Below, piece after piece: positions 7,760 to 17,200 of a stretch of DNA of 64,000 bases. A model generated the notes under the pieces. The model searched no databases. It was not told the DNA's origin and saw only the letters and a program-made list of their open reading frames with translations. The DNA lies in contig NZ_CP043450.1 of NCBI RefSeq assembly GCF_003286415.2, forward strand, positions 6,510,001-6,574,000, read 5' to 3'. The DNA is from Mucilaginibacter rubeus. GTDB lineage: Bacteria > Bacteroidota > Bacteroidia > Sphingobacteriales > Sphingobacteriaceae. Position numbers and translations under genes: made by a program. Position 1 is the first letter of the stretch. Every line of letters starts with the position of its first letter.

Positions 7760-8414
7760 AATCCACTAATATATTCTCCCCAAACTTTTGGGAAACTGTA
7801 GTGTCCTCCCGGTCTTCAATTTTTATGACCAGCGAGTTATCATAGGGGATTTTTTCTATCAGCTGAATTTTTGTGCCGATGCCGATATTCAGTTTTTGCA
7901 GGTATTGCAGAAACGAGCTGCTGGTATCACGTACGGCGGCAACCTTGCTTTGGGAGCCGGGTTTAAGCTCAGATAAGGTTACAGAATATGATTTGGGTAC
8001 TTTGCCATTGGCTTTGGGGATAGGATCGCCGTGGGGGTCGTATTCGGGGAAACCAAGGAATTTCTCTAACCTATCGGCCAGGGTGGCATCGTTAATGTGC
8101 TCCAGTTCTTCGGCTATATCATGGATCTCATCCCAATGGTAGCCCAATTTTTCCAGCAAAAAAACTTCCCAGAGGCGGTGCCTGCGCACAATCAATACAG
8201 CGTCTTTTAAGCCCTGCGGTGTTAGCCTTACGCCCTTCTTTTTATCGTATTCAATAAGTTGCTTTTCGGTAAGCTTACGGATCATATCCACTACCGATGC
8301 CGGGTTATTGCTGAGTGCATCGGCTATGGCGGTAGGTGTTATTTTAAAATCTTTTCCCTGCGAAGCAAGTCGATAAATAGCTTTTAAATAGTTTTCTTCC
8401 GAAAGCGTGTACAT
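7758..8414 (-). CDS. DtxR/MntR-family metal-dependent transcriptional regulator
   Basis: 218 residues, the usual size. It has an N-terminal winged helix (SEENYLKAIYRLA, then TPTAIADALSNNPASVVDMIRKLTEKQLIEY as the recognition unit), a metal-binding dimerisation domain with HRLWEVFLLEKLGYHWDEIHDIAEELEHI, and a C-terminal SH3-like FeoA domain (SELKPGSQSKVAAVRD). The conserved H/E residues in the WxxxHxxAExLEH stretch are the metal ligands of the family. It would repress iron or manganese uptake genes when metal-loaded. No transporter is adjacent, so the metal cannot be decided from context. Confidence 0.9.
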   Translation of the reverse strand: MYTLSEENYLKAIYRLASQGKDFKITPTAIADALSNNPASVVDMIRKLTEKQLIEYDKKKGVRLTPQGLKDAVLIVRRHRLWEVFLLEKLGYHWDEIHDIAEELEHINDATLADRLEKFLGFPEYDPHGDPIPKANGKVPKSYSVTLSELKPGSQSKVAAVRDTSSSFLQYLQKLNIGIGTKIQLIEKIPYDNSLVIKIEDREDTTVSQKFGENILVD

Positions 8415-8512
8415 CAGTGGTTACTTTGATAAAATACAAACATAAGCAAAAGCAGGACGCCTGTTACCGGCTAAACGTTACTATTTGATTGTAAATACCT
8501 GTTAAAAAACAA

Positions 8513-8539
8513 ACAGGCCTCCTTTTTGGGGAAGCCTGT
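8513..8539 (-). terminator. Terminator for the leftward secreted-protein gene
   Basis: The hairpin ACAGGC/GCCTGT has a T-rich loop. On the minus strand it is followed by GTTTTTTAAC. Confidence 0.7.
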
Positions 8540-8560
8540 CCTTTACTTATATATTGTATA

Positions 8561-9124
8561 TTAATGGTGTCCATGACCTCCGCCGTGACCTTCACCATGG
8601 CCGTGTTCGCCACCATGACCGTGATCGCCGCGGTCACCACCTCCATGCCAGCCTCCCCTGTTTGGGTTGCCACCGTGCCAGCCGTTATCGCCACGCCATC
8701 CACGATCTCCTCCGCGCCAGTGATTGGCGTATCTTACATCGCGGCTGTTGCGGATAATAACCTGGTCATGACGACCGCGATAGCCGGCATAATGATCCCT
8801 GTAGTAAGCGTTTCGGATCCATGGATTGCGTTCGTTAACTACAACCTTGTAGCCATTGTAAACGTTATAATTCCGGTATCTTACCGGTAAATATCTATGG
8901 TGTACCCACACATTGTTTTCAAAATAAACATAATTGTGAGTTGGTACGTCGTAATAAGCATCGATATCTGGCATGTAGTAATAATCAACGTGATCGTAAC
9001 CTACCGGACCCCAATCTGGCTGACTGCCTATATTAATACCTAACCCAATACTAACCTGTGCCGAAGCCATCTTCGCAGTGAAGCAGCTTAATAATATAGC
9101 AGCCGATAAAATAATCTTTTTCAT
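8561..9124 (-). CDS. Secreted Tyr/His-rich protein with Gly-His tail (paralogue 1)
   Basis: 187 residues. A signal peptide (MKKIILSAAILLSCFTAKMASA) precedes a conserved core with SQPDWGPVGYDHVDYYYMPDI, then a HNYVYFENNVWV motif and VVVNERNPW. The last 50 residues are almost entirely Gly, His, Arg and Asp (GHGGEHGHGEGHGGG pattern), which could bind metal ions. It is a paralogue of the protein encoded at 10627-11127, to which the signal peptide and core are nearly identical in order and wording; the tails differ. The core is widespread in Sphingobacteriaceae, but I know of no assigned function. Location is periplasm or surface by inference. Confidence 0.8.
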   Translation of the reverse strand: MKKIILSAAILLSCFTAKMASAQVSIGLGINIGSQPDWGPVGYDHVDYYYMPDIDAYYDVPTHNYVYFENNVWVHHRYLPVRYRNYNVYNGYKVVVNERNPWIRNAYYRDHYAGYRGRHDQVIIRNSRDVRYANHWRGGDRGWRGDNGWHGGNPNRGGWHGGGDRGDHGHGGEHGHGEGHGGGHGHH

Positions 9125-9497
9125 GATGTGTGTAATAAGTTATGTAGGTATGACTATGGTTAAAGCCCATGGTTTAACTTGTTTCAATACCTGTTGCGCT
9201 ATTTATTCAAAATAAATGCCACTATCATCACTGCCTTAGTGTAATGAACTGAATTTAGGTAGGTATAATTTAGTTACTACAGGTTGTTGTTGTATTAATT
9301 AAATGAAGGGCGCTGGTAATTAAAAAACCTGTATTTTATGATCGGCAATTAGAAATAAAAGATTGGATAAATCATTGTGCCGTTCCCATGCGACAAGAAA
9401 ATAGCTTTTGCAGATTGTATGTAAAAACAGACAATAATAACAGCACAAAAAAAGCCACCTCTGAAGAGAGGTGGCCTGAATATGATGGTTAATCAAA
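9125..9497. other. Intergenic, no gene seen, one terminator
   Basis: A 373-base AT-rich gap upstream of the secreted paralogue 1 gene. It contains a small inverted repeat GTTAAA/TTTAAC near 9159-9178, close to where the leftward promoter should lie, and at its right end the terminator of the ompA-like gene. No supported coding region is present. Confidence 0.6.
9454..9475 (-). terminator. Terminator of the OmpA-family lipoprotein gene
   Basis: A perfect hairpin, GCCACCTCT/AGAGGTGGC with loop GAAG. On the minus strand it is followed by TTTTTTTG. Confidence 0.9.
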
Positions 9498-10373
9498 TTA
9501 TTGTTTAGGTGCAGCTGGCTGATCTGCCGGTGCTTTACCAATCAGGTCCATGAACTGATCAAGTTTTGGTGTAATGATGATCTGTGTACGCCTGTTTTGG
9601 GCTTTACCACTTGGGGTTGAATTATCGGCAATCGGGTTGTATTCACCACGGCCGCCGGCAGTTAAACGTTTAGGATCAACCTGGTAAGTAGTCTGCAATG
9701 CCTGCACTACAGATGAGGCACGTAAAGCACTTAAATCCCAGTTATTACGGATGTTTTTCTGTGAGATAGGCACGTTATCGGTGTTACCTTCAATCAGCAC
9801 ATCATAAGTGCTGTAGTCCATGATAATTTTGGCTATTTTGCTTAAAGTAGCACCTGCTTTGTCAGATACTTCATAGCTGCCAGATTTGTACAGCATATTA
9901 TCAGACAGAGAGATGTAAACAACACCTTTTAACACTTTAACATCAACATCCTGAGTTTCCTGAGGGGTTAATGAGCGGGTAAGGTTGTTGGTTAACACCA
10001 TATTAAGCGAGTCGCTTTTGTTTTTAGCATTAACTAATTGTTGAATATAGCGGTTTGAGCTATTGATCTCATCAACCAGTTTTGAGATGTTGACATTGCC
10101 CTGGCTGCTTGAATTTAAACACTTGTTCAAGGCGTCCTGCAAAGCGGTTACGTTTGCTTTTTGCTGATCAATTTGCTCTTCAAGGCTTTTGTTGCGGCTG
10201 CGCGCCACGGCAAGTGCCTGTTCGCTGGTTTGGTATTTAATGCTTAGGTCTTTGGTGCTGTTTTGCAATTGAGTGTAATTAGCATCCAATTCTTTGTACT
10301 TTTTGCTGCTAACACAGCTTTGGCCTAATACTGCTACTACGAGCAGCGCCAAAATGGATATTCGATATTTCAT
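9498..10373 (-). CDS. OmpA-family peptidoglycan-associated lipoprotein
   Basis: 291 residues from ATG at 10373; an upstream alternative adds ten residues that do not look like a signal peptide. The lipoprotein signal MKYRISILALLVVAVLGQSC has a lipobox ending at Cys20. Residues 25-125 form a predicted coiled coil rich in Gln/Leu/Lys. The C-terminal OmpA domain contains LSDNMLYKSGSYEVS, VLIEGNTDN and the peptidoglycan-binding NNWDLSALRASSV plus GRGEYNPIADN and NRRTQIII. It should tether the outer membrane to the cell wall. It lies between two paralogous secreted-protein genes, all read leftward but with terminators between them. Confidence 0.93.
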   Translation of the reverse strand: MKYRISILALLVVAVLGQSCVSSKKYKELDANYTQLQNSTKDLSIKYQTSEQALAVARSRNKSLEEQIDQQKANVTALQDALNKCLNSSSQGNVNISKLVDEINSSNRYIQQLVNAKNKSDSLNMVLTNNLTRSLTPQETQDVDVKVLKGVVYISLSDNMLYKSGSYEVSDKAGATLSKIAKIIMDYSTYDVLIEGNTDNVPISQKNIRNNWDLSALRASSVVQALQTTYQVDPKRLTAGGRGEYNPIADNSTPSGKAQNRRTQIIITPKLDQFMDLIGKAPADQPAAPKQ

Positions 10374-10561
10374 AAGTGTAATTTGATTTAAATCGTTTAA
10401 CAATAAATCGGTTAACTAAGTAACGAATATAATGTTTGTTTATAGCTAAACCTAAGTAAACAAACTATAAAAGTTAACCTAAATGTGACATATGTGGGCA
10501 AGTTTTGTGCCGAAGGAAGTCAATACCCCTCATAGCGAAATAGCAGGGATTTTAAGCCAAA

Positions 10562-10591
10562 AAGGACTGTCCTTTTTGGGGGACAGTCCTT
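10562..10591 (-). terminator. Terminator of secreted paralogue 2
   Basis: AAGGACTGTCC/GGACAGTCCTT is a perfect 11-bp stem with a T/G loop, just past the stop codon. Confidence 0.85.
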
Positions 10592-10626
10592 CATAAAAAC
10601 AATCAAAATTATAACAATACAAAAAC

Positions 10627-11127
10627 TTAGTCGCGGTGGCCACGGCCGTGATCATGGTCATCGTGACCATGGCCGCGGTTATCATGTTTTACTACATCAA
10701 CCCTGCGTACGGTTTTACGTTCAACGTAATGATTGCGGTATTTTTCGTCATGGCTATCGCGAATTACAACTTGATCGTGACGGCCGCGGTATGAAGCATA
10801 TTTACGTTTGTAAACATCGTTTCTAACCCAAGGGTTACGTTCATTAACCACTACTTTGTAACTGTGATAAACGTCATAGTTTCCAAAGCGTGGAGGCAAC
10901 ATTGCACCGTGTACCCAGGCATTGTTATCAAAATATACATATTGATGAGCGTTGATATCGTAATAAGAATCAATATCCGGCAGGTAGTAGTAATCCACAT
11001 GATCATAACCTACAGGACCCCATTCAGGCTGACTGCCAATGTTAATACTTAAGCTTATTTGAGCGCTGGCTATTTTTACAGTTAAACTGCTTACTAAAAT
11101 GGCAGCAGTTAAAATTATCTTTTTCAT
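10627..11127 (-). CDS. Secreted Tyr/His-rich protein (paralogue 2)
   Basis: 166 residues. It has a signal peptide MKKIILTAAILVSSLTVKIASA and the same core as the protein at 8561-9124 (SQPEWGPVGYDHVDYYYLPDI, HQYVYFDNNAWVHG, VVVNERNPWVRN, YRGRHDQVVIRDS). The tail is shorter and richer in Asp-His-Gly-Arg (HGHDDHDHGRGHRD). The pair probably arose by local duplication around the ompA-like gene. The His-rich end suggests metal binding, but that is inference only. Confidence 0.8.
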   Translation of the reverse strand: MKKIILTAAILVSSLTVKIASAQISLSINIGSQPEWGPVGYDHVDYYYLPDIDSYYDINAHQYVYFDNNAWVHGAMLPPRFGNYDVYHSYKVVVNERNPWVRNDVYKRKYASYRGRHDQVVIRDSHDEKYRNHYVERKTVRRVDVVKHDNRGHGHDDHDHGRGHRD

Positions 11128-11254
11128 GTTGTGTTATTGTTTTGTTTGCAAGTATGACAATAACAAATCATAAAAGTTTAGCCCGTTACATGTTGTAACG
11201 GGTAACTAATTGGTTACAATGTTGAGTGAAATGTTAAACTGATTGATATTCAGT

Positions 11255-13006
11255 TTATTCGTCGTCGCTATCTTTATCCGCGGCTTTTTTACCTGCCATG
11301 GCCAATACCGGTTTGCCTATAACTTTATAGCTGCCTTCGCCTTTAAGGATGGATGCCAGCTGGGCTTTATCCTGCATGGTTTTTACGGCTTGGGCAAGTT
11401 CCTTGTCGTATTTAAAGTTGGTTTCGTAGCGGCCTTTTTCATAATAATAGCGGGATGCTATCTCGTTTTCAAGTACCTGCTTTATCTCGTCTTTATGCTG
11501 GATAAGATCGTTCTTTTTGCTGGCCATCAATTTGGTCTTCAGGCCTTCGTATTCGCCCTGGATATCATTGAACTGTTTATCCTTGGTTGCTTCGGTTTTT
11601 AAACGGTCCAACAATTTTTCAGACGCGGTGGTGTAGCTGTAGTTTTTATCGGCCAGGTATTTTACAAAATCATTGTATTCTCCGTCTGATAGAGAGAATG
11701 AGCGGGCGTCATTGATTTTGGAATGCTTATCCCGGTAAACAGTAGCGTAATCAAATATCAGCAGCTTGCCCACCAGTGCCTGGGTAACATTGGCAAATTT
11801 TTCCTGTTTGATAAATAAATCCGGGTAAATTCCACTTCCATCATAAACAGAGCGGCCATTTTTTGTTTTGAACTCGTGTATAAGCGAATCGGCTACTTTC
11901 ACCACGCTGCCATCATCCTTGCGGTGGGTATAATCCAGCTCCTGGATACAACGGCCCGATGGTACATAATATTTAGCAATGGTGATTTTTACCAGGCTGT
12001 TGTACGGTAAATTGAATGTTTGCTGCACCAGTCCTTTGCCATAGCTGCGCTGGCCGATAATTACCGCGCGGTCAAGGTCTTGCAGCGAGCCGGCAACAAT
12101 TTCACTTGCCGATGCCGAATGGCTGTTAACCAATACCACCAATGGTAAATTAGGCTCAAGCGGAGCACTGATGGTACTGTAGGTAAAATTCTTTTCTTTT
12201 ATTTTTCCCTTTTGCGATACGATCTCTACATCCTTCTGCACAAAAAGGTTCACGATCTTAACAGCTTCCTGTAAAATGCCTCCGCCATTTGACCGAAGAT
12301 CGAGGATGATGCCGTTCGGGTTTTTCTTTTTTAGTTCGGTAAGTGCGGTAGTAACTTCAGCGGCCGAGTTTTCGAGGAATTTATCGAGCTTGATATAGCC
12401 CATATTACCCTCAACCATTCCATAGTAGGATACGTTGGGTTGTTTGATCTCATCGCGGACAAGATTTTTCTCAAAAGGTTGAGGGGTATTGTCGCGCTTG
12501 ATAAACAGTTTGATAGCTGCGCCTTTAGAACCTTTAAGTAATTGGCTCACCTGGTCGTTATCTTTACCGTTCAGGTCAACGTCATTGATTTTTAGGAGCT
12601 GATCGCCAGGGTGTACATCGCCTTTCTGGGCGGGGAAGCCAGCAAAAACTTCGGATACAAATACTTTACCATTACGAACAAAGATACTGGCACCAATGCC
12701 CCCGTATTGTGTGCTTACGTAGTGAAGCTTATAATCCTCAATTTCCGATTCGGGTACAAACTCGGTATAAGGGTCAAGGCCATCGAGCATGGCATCGACG
12801 CCTGTTTTTACCAGTTTGGCCGAATTGATATCGTCGACATAGTTAACATTAACCTCTTTATAAACCGAGGCAAAAACATCAAGGTTCTTCGAGATCTGAA
12901 ACAGGTCGTCATTAAAACCCACTATGCCCGCGGCCAACAATGCAATACCTGCAAATAAGCCTGCTTTTTTGTATCCTTTTTTGAACACTAAACCCTGTTT
13001 CATCAT
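11255..13006 (-). CDS. S41-family C-terminal processing peptidase
   Basis: 583 residues. An N-terminal membrane anchor or signal (AGLFAGIALLAAGIVGF) leads to a periplasmic protease. A PDZ domain spans about residues 85-165 (YGGIGASIFVRNGKVFVSEVFAGFPAQKGDVHPGDQLLKIND). The tail-specific protease domain follows, with the substrate-binding GGGILQEAV loop, the nucleophile in SHSASASE (about 295-302) and the general-base Lys in SYGKGLVQ (about 318-325). An extra helical C-terminal region of roughly 150 residues matches the long CtpA forms of Bacteroidota. It cleaves exported proteins at their C-termini. Either of two adjacent ATGs (13006, 13003) could be the start. Confidence 0.93.
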   Translation of the reverse strand: MMKQGLVFKKGYKKAGLFAGIALLAAGIVGFNDDLFQISKNLDVFASVYKEVNVNYVDDINSAKLVKTGVDAMLDGLDPYTEFVPESEIEDYKLHYVSTQYGGIGASIFVRNGKVFVSEVFAGFPAQKGDVHPGDQLLKINDVDLNGKDNDQVSQLLKGSKGAAIKLFIKRDNTPQPFEKNLVRDEIKQPNVSYYGMVEGNMGYIKLDKFLENSAAEVTTALTELKKKNPNGIILDLRSNGGGILQEAVKIVNLFVQKDVEIVSQKGKIKEKNFTYSTISAPLEPNLPLVVLVNSHSASASEIVAGSLQDLDRAVIIGQRSYGKGLVQQTFNLPYNSLVKITIAKYYVPSGRCIQELDYTHRKDDGSVVKVADSLIHEFKTKNGRSVYDGSGIYPDLFIKQEKFANVTQALVGKLLIFDYATVYRDKHSKINDARSFSLSDGEYNDFVKYLADKNYSYTTASEKLLDRLKTEATKDKQFNDIQGEYEGLKTKLMASKKNDLIQHKDEIKQVLENEIASRYYYEKGRYETNFKYDKELAQAVKTMQDKAQLASILKGEGSYKVIGKPVLAMAGKKAADKDSDDE

Positions 13007-13069
13007 TTATCCTCGAAAAAAATAAAAATACAAAAAAGCTATCCAGTTTGTATAAACGTAGTGTCTATT

Positions 13070-13285
13070 TTACAGTCGGTTGGTATCAATATTAACCAGG
13101 GCCTTTTTTAGGGTGAAAACCACATACTTACGATCCCGGTTTACAAGGTCCATCAGTTTGGTAATCAGGCTTTCTTCCTGTCCTTCGCTGTATTTCAACT
13201 GCTCGTCTGTAAGGTGGTTGTATTTACGTTGAATTTTAATTTTTACGCGTTCCCAGTCTTTGTTTGTAATACTGATTTCAGCCAT
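13070..13285 (-). CDS. CsbD-like small stress protein
   Basis: 71 residues. The pattern DWERVKIKIQRKYNHLTDEQLKYSEGQEESLITKL follows the CsbD family plan (W-x-x-x-K-x-K-x-K-W-x-x-LT-D-D-L-x-x-x-x-G-x-x-x-x-L-x-x-K-L) with Tyr in place of the second Trp. CsbD proteins accumulate in stress in many bacteria, but their biochemical role is not known. It lies just upstream of the S41 peptidase gene on the same strand with a 63-base gap, so co-transcription is possible. Confidence 0.75.
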   Translation of the reverse strand: MAEISITNKDWERVKIKIQRKYNHLTDEQLKYSEGQEESLITKLMDLVNRDRKYVVFTLKKALVNIDTNRL

Positions 13286-13478
13286 GTTTAATTTATTTTC
13301 AGCAAAAATATAAAAAATACCAAGTTGCTACTGTTTAAATGTTTGGCTCGTGTATTGATATTGCCTATTACGGCCTTAATATAGGCCGGGTTATAAACCA
13401 AACTAAATTAATAACGTAGAGCTGTATACAATTTTAAGGATTACGTGCGTTACGGCTTTACATTTAACAACGAAAAAC

Positions 13479-14051
13479 ATGAAAAAGTATCTATTAAGTG
13501 TGGCATTACTGATTGCAGTAAGCATCAGTACCAAAGCACAGTTTTCTTTAGGTGTGAAAGGTGGCGTCAATTTTTCAAAGATCGGCTCCGATAATTTCAG
13601 CGACAAAAACCTCACCGGTTACCAGGCTGGTTTATTTGCCCGTGTAGGTAACAGTGTTTATTTGCAACCGGAGCTTTACCTGAGCGGTACCGGTGGTAAA
13701 TTTGAATCGAACGATAATAATACCGCTTTTAGTGGTAAGGTAAGGTTCACTAACTTAAACGTACCCTTGCTGATAGGTAAATCATTTGGCGAAAAAGATC
13801 TGAATTTCCGGATCATGGCTGGTCCTATTTATACGTACGAACTTGATCATAGTACCAGTCTGGGTAATAACATCAGCAACGCGGCAACCGATTTTAATAA
13901 AAGCAACCTTGGTTTCCAGGCCGGCGCGGGTGTTGATATTGGTTCCATTACTGCAGACCTGCGCTATGAAGGCGGCTTAACCAAAGTAAGCGACAGCTTT
14001 GCCAAACGCCAAAACCTTTGGGCGTTGAGCGTAGGCTTTAAGATTTTCTAA
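13479..14051 (+). CDS. Outer-membrane beta-barrel protein (porin-like)
   Basis: 190 residues. The signal peptide MKKYLLSVALLIAVSISTKA precedes QFSLGVKGGVNFSKI, the standard first strand of Bacteroidota small OMP_b-brl proteins. Alternating hydrophobic/polar strands follow (YQAGLFARVGNSVYLQPELYLS, FTNLNVPLLIGKSF, FRIMAGPIYTY, LGFQAGAGVDIGSITADLRYEGGL) and the chain ends in the aromatic signature GFKIF used for barrel insertion. It is probably an eight-stranded barrel. Substrate, if any, is unknown. A strong palindromic terminator follows. Confidence 0.87.
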   Translation: MKKYLLSVALLIAVSISTKAQFSLGVKGGVNFSKIGSDNFSDKNLTGYQAGLFARVGNSVYLQPELYLSGTGGKFESNDNNTAFSGKVRFTNLNVPLLIGKSFGEKDLNFRIMAGPIYTYELDHSTSLGNNISNAATDFNKSNLGFQAGAGVDIGSITADLRYEGGLTKVSDSFAKRQNLWALSVGFKIF

Positions 14052-14081
14052 GCTTGAAGTTCGTGGTGACATAATTAGTTT

Positions 14082-14103
14082 AAGTTCGTGAGGACACGAA
14101 CTT
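14082..14103. repeat. Short GTGAGGACAC hairpin
   Basis: AAGTTCGTG/CACGAACTT with loop AGGA. The core CGTGAGGACACG recurs at 63313-63326, so this is a dispersed small palindrome. Confidence 0.7.
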
Positions 14104-14112
14104 GGGGAAAGT

Positions 14113-14148
14113 AAAACGGCCCGGTAGGTTAACCTGCCGGGCCGTTTT
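14113..14148. terminator. Bidirectional terminator
   Basis: AAAACGGCCCGGYAGGTT paired with its complement gives a near-perfect 17-bp stem flanked by A and T runs. It ends the beta-barrel gene and can also stop the leftward ThuA gene. Confidence 0.9.
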
Positions 14149-14166
14149 GTTTATCTACATTCACTC

Positions 14167-14260
14167 GTCATTGCGAGGAACGAAGCAATCGCGAACTATA
14201 CAGGGCTACTTGCATAGCCTCTCTGCTTTTTGGGGATTGCTGCGTTCCTCGCAATGACAT
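14167..14260. repeat. Dispersed palindromic repeat, family B, copy 1
   Basis: It begins GTCATTGCGAGGAACGAAGC and ends with the inverted counterpart GCGTTCCTCGCAATGACAT. The centre has ACTATACAGGGC. The same ends occur at 20279-20366 and 63117-63253. It is a REP/MITE-like intergenic element. Confidence 0.88.
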
Positions 14261-14265
14261 TTTAC

Positions 14266-17200
14266 CTACTTCGCGCTAAATACTACCGAAGTTACCCCGG
14301 CTGTCATAGCGGCTTTACTTGCCGGTTTATATACAAAGAACAGTTTGTGCATTTTGCCATCTGTTACCGGTGTAAGTACTATGTGAACAGCTCCGCCTTT
14401 GGCATCTTTGGCCGGCACCGGCATACTGCCTTTACCTGCAAGTGCGCCGGTTTCTGAATCAAGCCTCAACTCAAAATTAAGCGGAGCGGTTGGTGGAGCC
14501 TGCCAGAAGTTGGTTAGGTTGATAGAGCGTACGCCGGTTAAATCGATATTTTCCAGTTCAAACCAGCCATCAGCACCAGGATAGATCATCAGGTTCATGC
14601 CATTATATTTAAAGGCGGTAAACTGGTTGAATTTCTCGGTGCCTTTAAACAGGTATGTGCTGCTGTTTAATGATACTATAGCGCTTCCGGTTAGTTTTTT
14701 GATGTCGTTGCCACCATTATCGGTGTATTTGGCCGATAATACCAGCGCTGCCGACTGTTGTTTTTCTGGCGGAGCAGGCATGATAGTACCTGATGCTGCT
14801 AACGATGGCTTTTGATCGCTGTTATCAAGCGAAAGCACCCAGTTAATGATCTGGTCAATATCACCCTGTTTAATGTTTGGATGTGCCGACATCGCGGTTT
14901 CGCCCCAAACACCGGCGCCACCTTTGATTACCTTTTGGGTAAGCTTGGCCATTGCATTAGGGTCTTTTTTGTATTTGGCTGCAACCTGTACAAATGATGG
15001 GCCTATTGATTTGCCATCTTCCTTGTGGCAGCTTTTGCAATCCATGGTAAGCATGAGTGTTTTACCACGGTTTTCAGGTTCGCCTTGTTCGTGCTGTGCT
15101 GCAGACTGGGCTTTGTCAAAACCTTCAATATAATCCAGGCCTACATATATGCGTTTTGGATCAACTGCTTTGGTATCCGGCCCGTCGGTTACGTTAACCG
15201 TGTATTTGAACGGTACGCCCGGCAGGTAGAATGATTTATTACCACCGCTGATATTGATGCTAACGGTTGGTTGCTCGTTACCTGCGTAAACGCTAACCGG
15301 TGCGCTCTTGCTCGATGCACCTTTATCGTCTTTTGCTTCAACAGTAATTTTGTAATCGCCAATTGTTGTGTAAGTATAGCTAAGTGATGGCGTTGTTGTT
15401 TCCTTGGTTACGCCATTACCCAGGTTCCAGGTATAGGATACATTGTCTTTTTCCGGATCGGTAGCTTTAACAGCAAGCTTAACGGTAAACGGTAACACGC
15501 CGGATGTTTTATCAGCCTTGAAAGATGAAATTTCAGGCGGGCGGTTTCCTCCAATATAATCTATGCGGAACAAGCCGGCATCCGGGTTATGCGAAAACCA
15601 GCCGCTGCCATACTCTAAACCATAAAGTCTGCCATCCGGGCCAACTTCCATATCAATCATGGAGTTTACTTTCAGTTTAGGGAAGAAGGGCTCCATTTTG
15701 TCAAAGTCGCCTTCTGGAGTAAGGCTAACGGCTTTTATCCAGCCGCGCATCCAGTCGTATGCTAAGAATTTGCCGTTATAGTAATCAGGCAGGCGGGTTT
15801 CTTCCGGGAACATGTCGGTATAATAAACCGGACCGGCCATAGCGTTACGACCGCCTGTACCAACCTGCGGGAAATCGGCAGATGGGCCATAAGGGTACCA
15901 GATAAACGCCGGTTGAGCCGGTGGCAGATCGGTTAAGCCGGTATTATTGCGCGAATTATTAACCGGGTGCTTAGGATCAAACGCCGGGCCTGATTTACCT
16001 GTGGCATAATCATAAAGATGGTACGGCTTGTTATCGCCCACAAAATATGGCCAGCCAAAGTTACCTGCTTTTTTAGCCTGGTTAACTTCATCATAACCCA
16101 TTGGACCGCGGTTGTCCAGGCTGTCATTATGGGCATCCGGGCCAACTTCGCCCCAATACAGGTAACCATTTTTTTGATCTACCGAAATACGGTACGGGTT
16201 CCTGTCGCCCATTACATAAATTTCGGGGCGGGTTTTTGGTGTACCTTTCGGGAACAAGTTGCCCTCAGGGATTTCATATGTACCGTCGTCTTTAAGGTTG
16301 ATACGCATAATCTTACCACGCAGGTCATTGGTATTACCTGCTGAACGGCGCGCGTCAAATTGTAAATGGCCTGGTCGGTCATCAAGTGGAGCATAACCGC
16401 TGCTTACGTATTTCTGACCTTTTTCATCAAACGGTGTAGAGTTATCACCGGCCGAGAAGAAGAGGGTTTTATCCGGTCCCGGGCCGAAGGCAATTGAACC
16501 ACCGGTATGGCAGCAGATATCACGCTGGGCTTTCACCTCCAAAATAACTTTTTCGGTTTTTTTATCCAGCGTGTCATTTTTAAAGGTAAACCTCGAAAGG
16601 CGGTTAACTGAACTGTCGGCAGGGCTATAGTAAATATAGATCCAGTTGTTTTTTTCAAACTGCGGGTCTTTGGCGAGGCCAAGCATCCCCTCTTCTGCAT
16701 TCACGTTTGGTACGTGGGCTTTCCAGTACACATCAAAAAAGCCAACCTGTTTTACCTTTTGGGTGTCATGTTTGTATAACATGATCTCGCCACGGCGCTG
16801 GATAACCATGATATCCAGGTTGGGCAATATGGTCATTTCGGTAGGCTCAAAAAACTCGCCTGTTGAAAGCTGGGTTTTCTTAAAGCGGTCTTCATCCGGA
16901 GGCAGCTGGGTTTTAGCCTTGCTGTAATTCAGTTCTTTGTTTTCGCCTATGGCGTATTTAATACCGGCAAGCAGCATTTTCAGGTAACCGGCTTCTTTAT
17001 ATGTTTCGTCGGTATGGCCCATAGCGGTATAAAATGCGCGACCGCCGTCAAAGTCATGATACCAGGTAGCCGGGTGCAGCCCCATACGTTTACCGCCTTT
17101 GTAGGTGCTTTCGTCAAGCGTTATCAACACATGTACATCGCTGGCCAATGGCTTGCGGAAACTGTAAAACTCGTCGGTACGTTTCCAAACTTTAGGCAGG

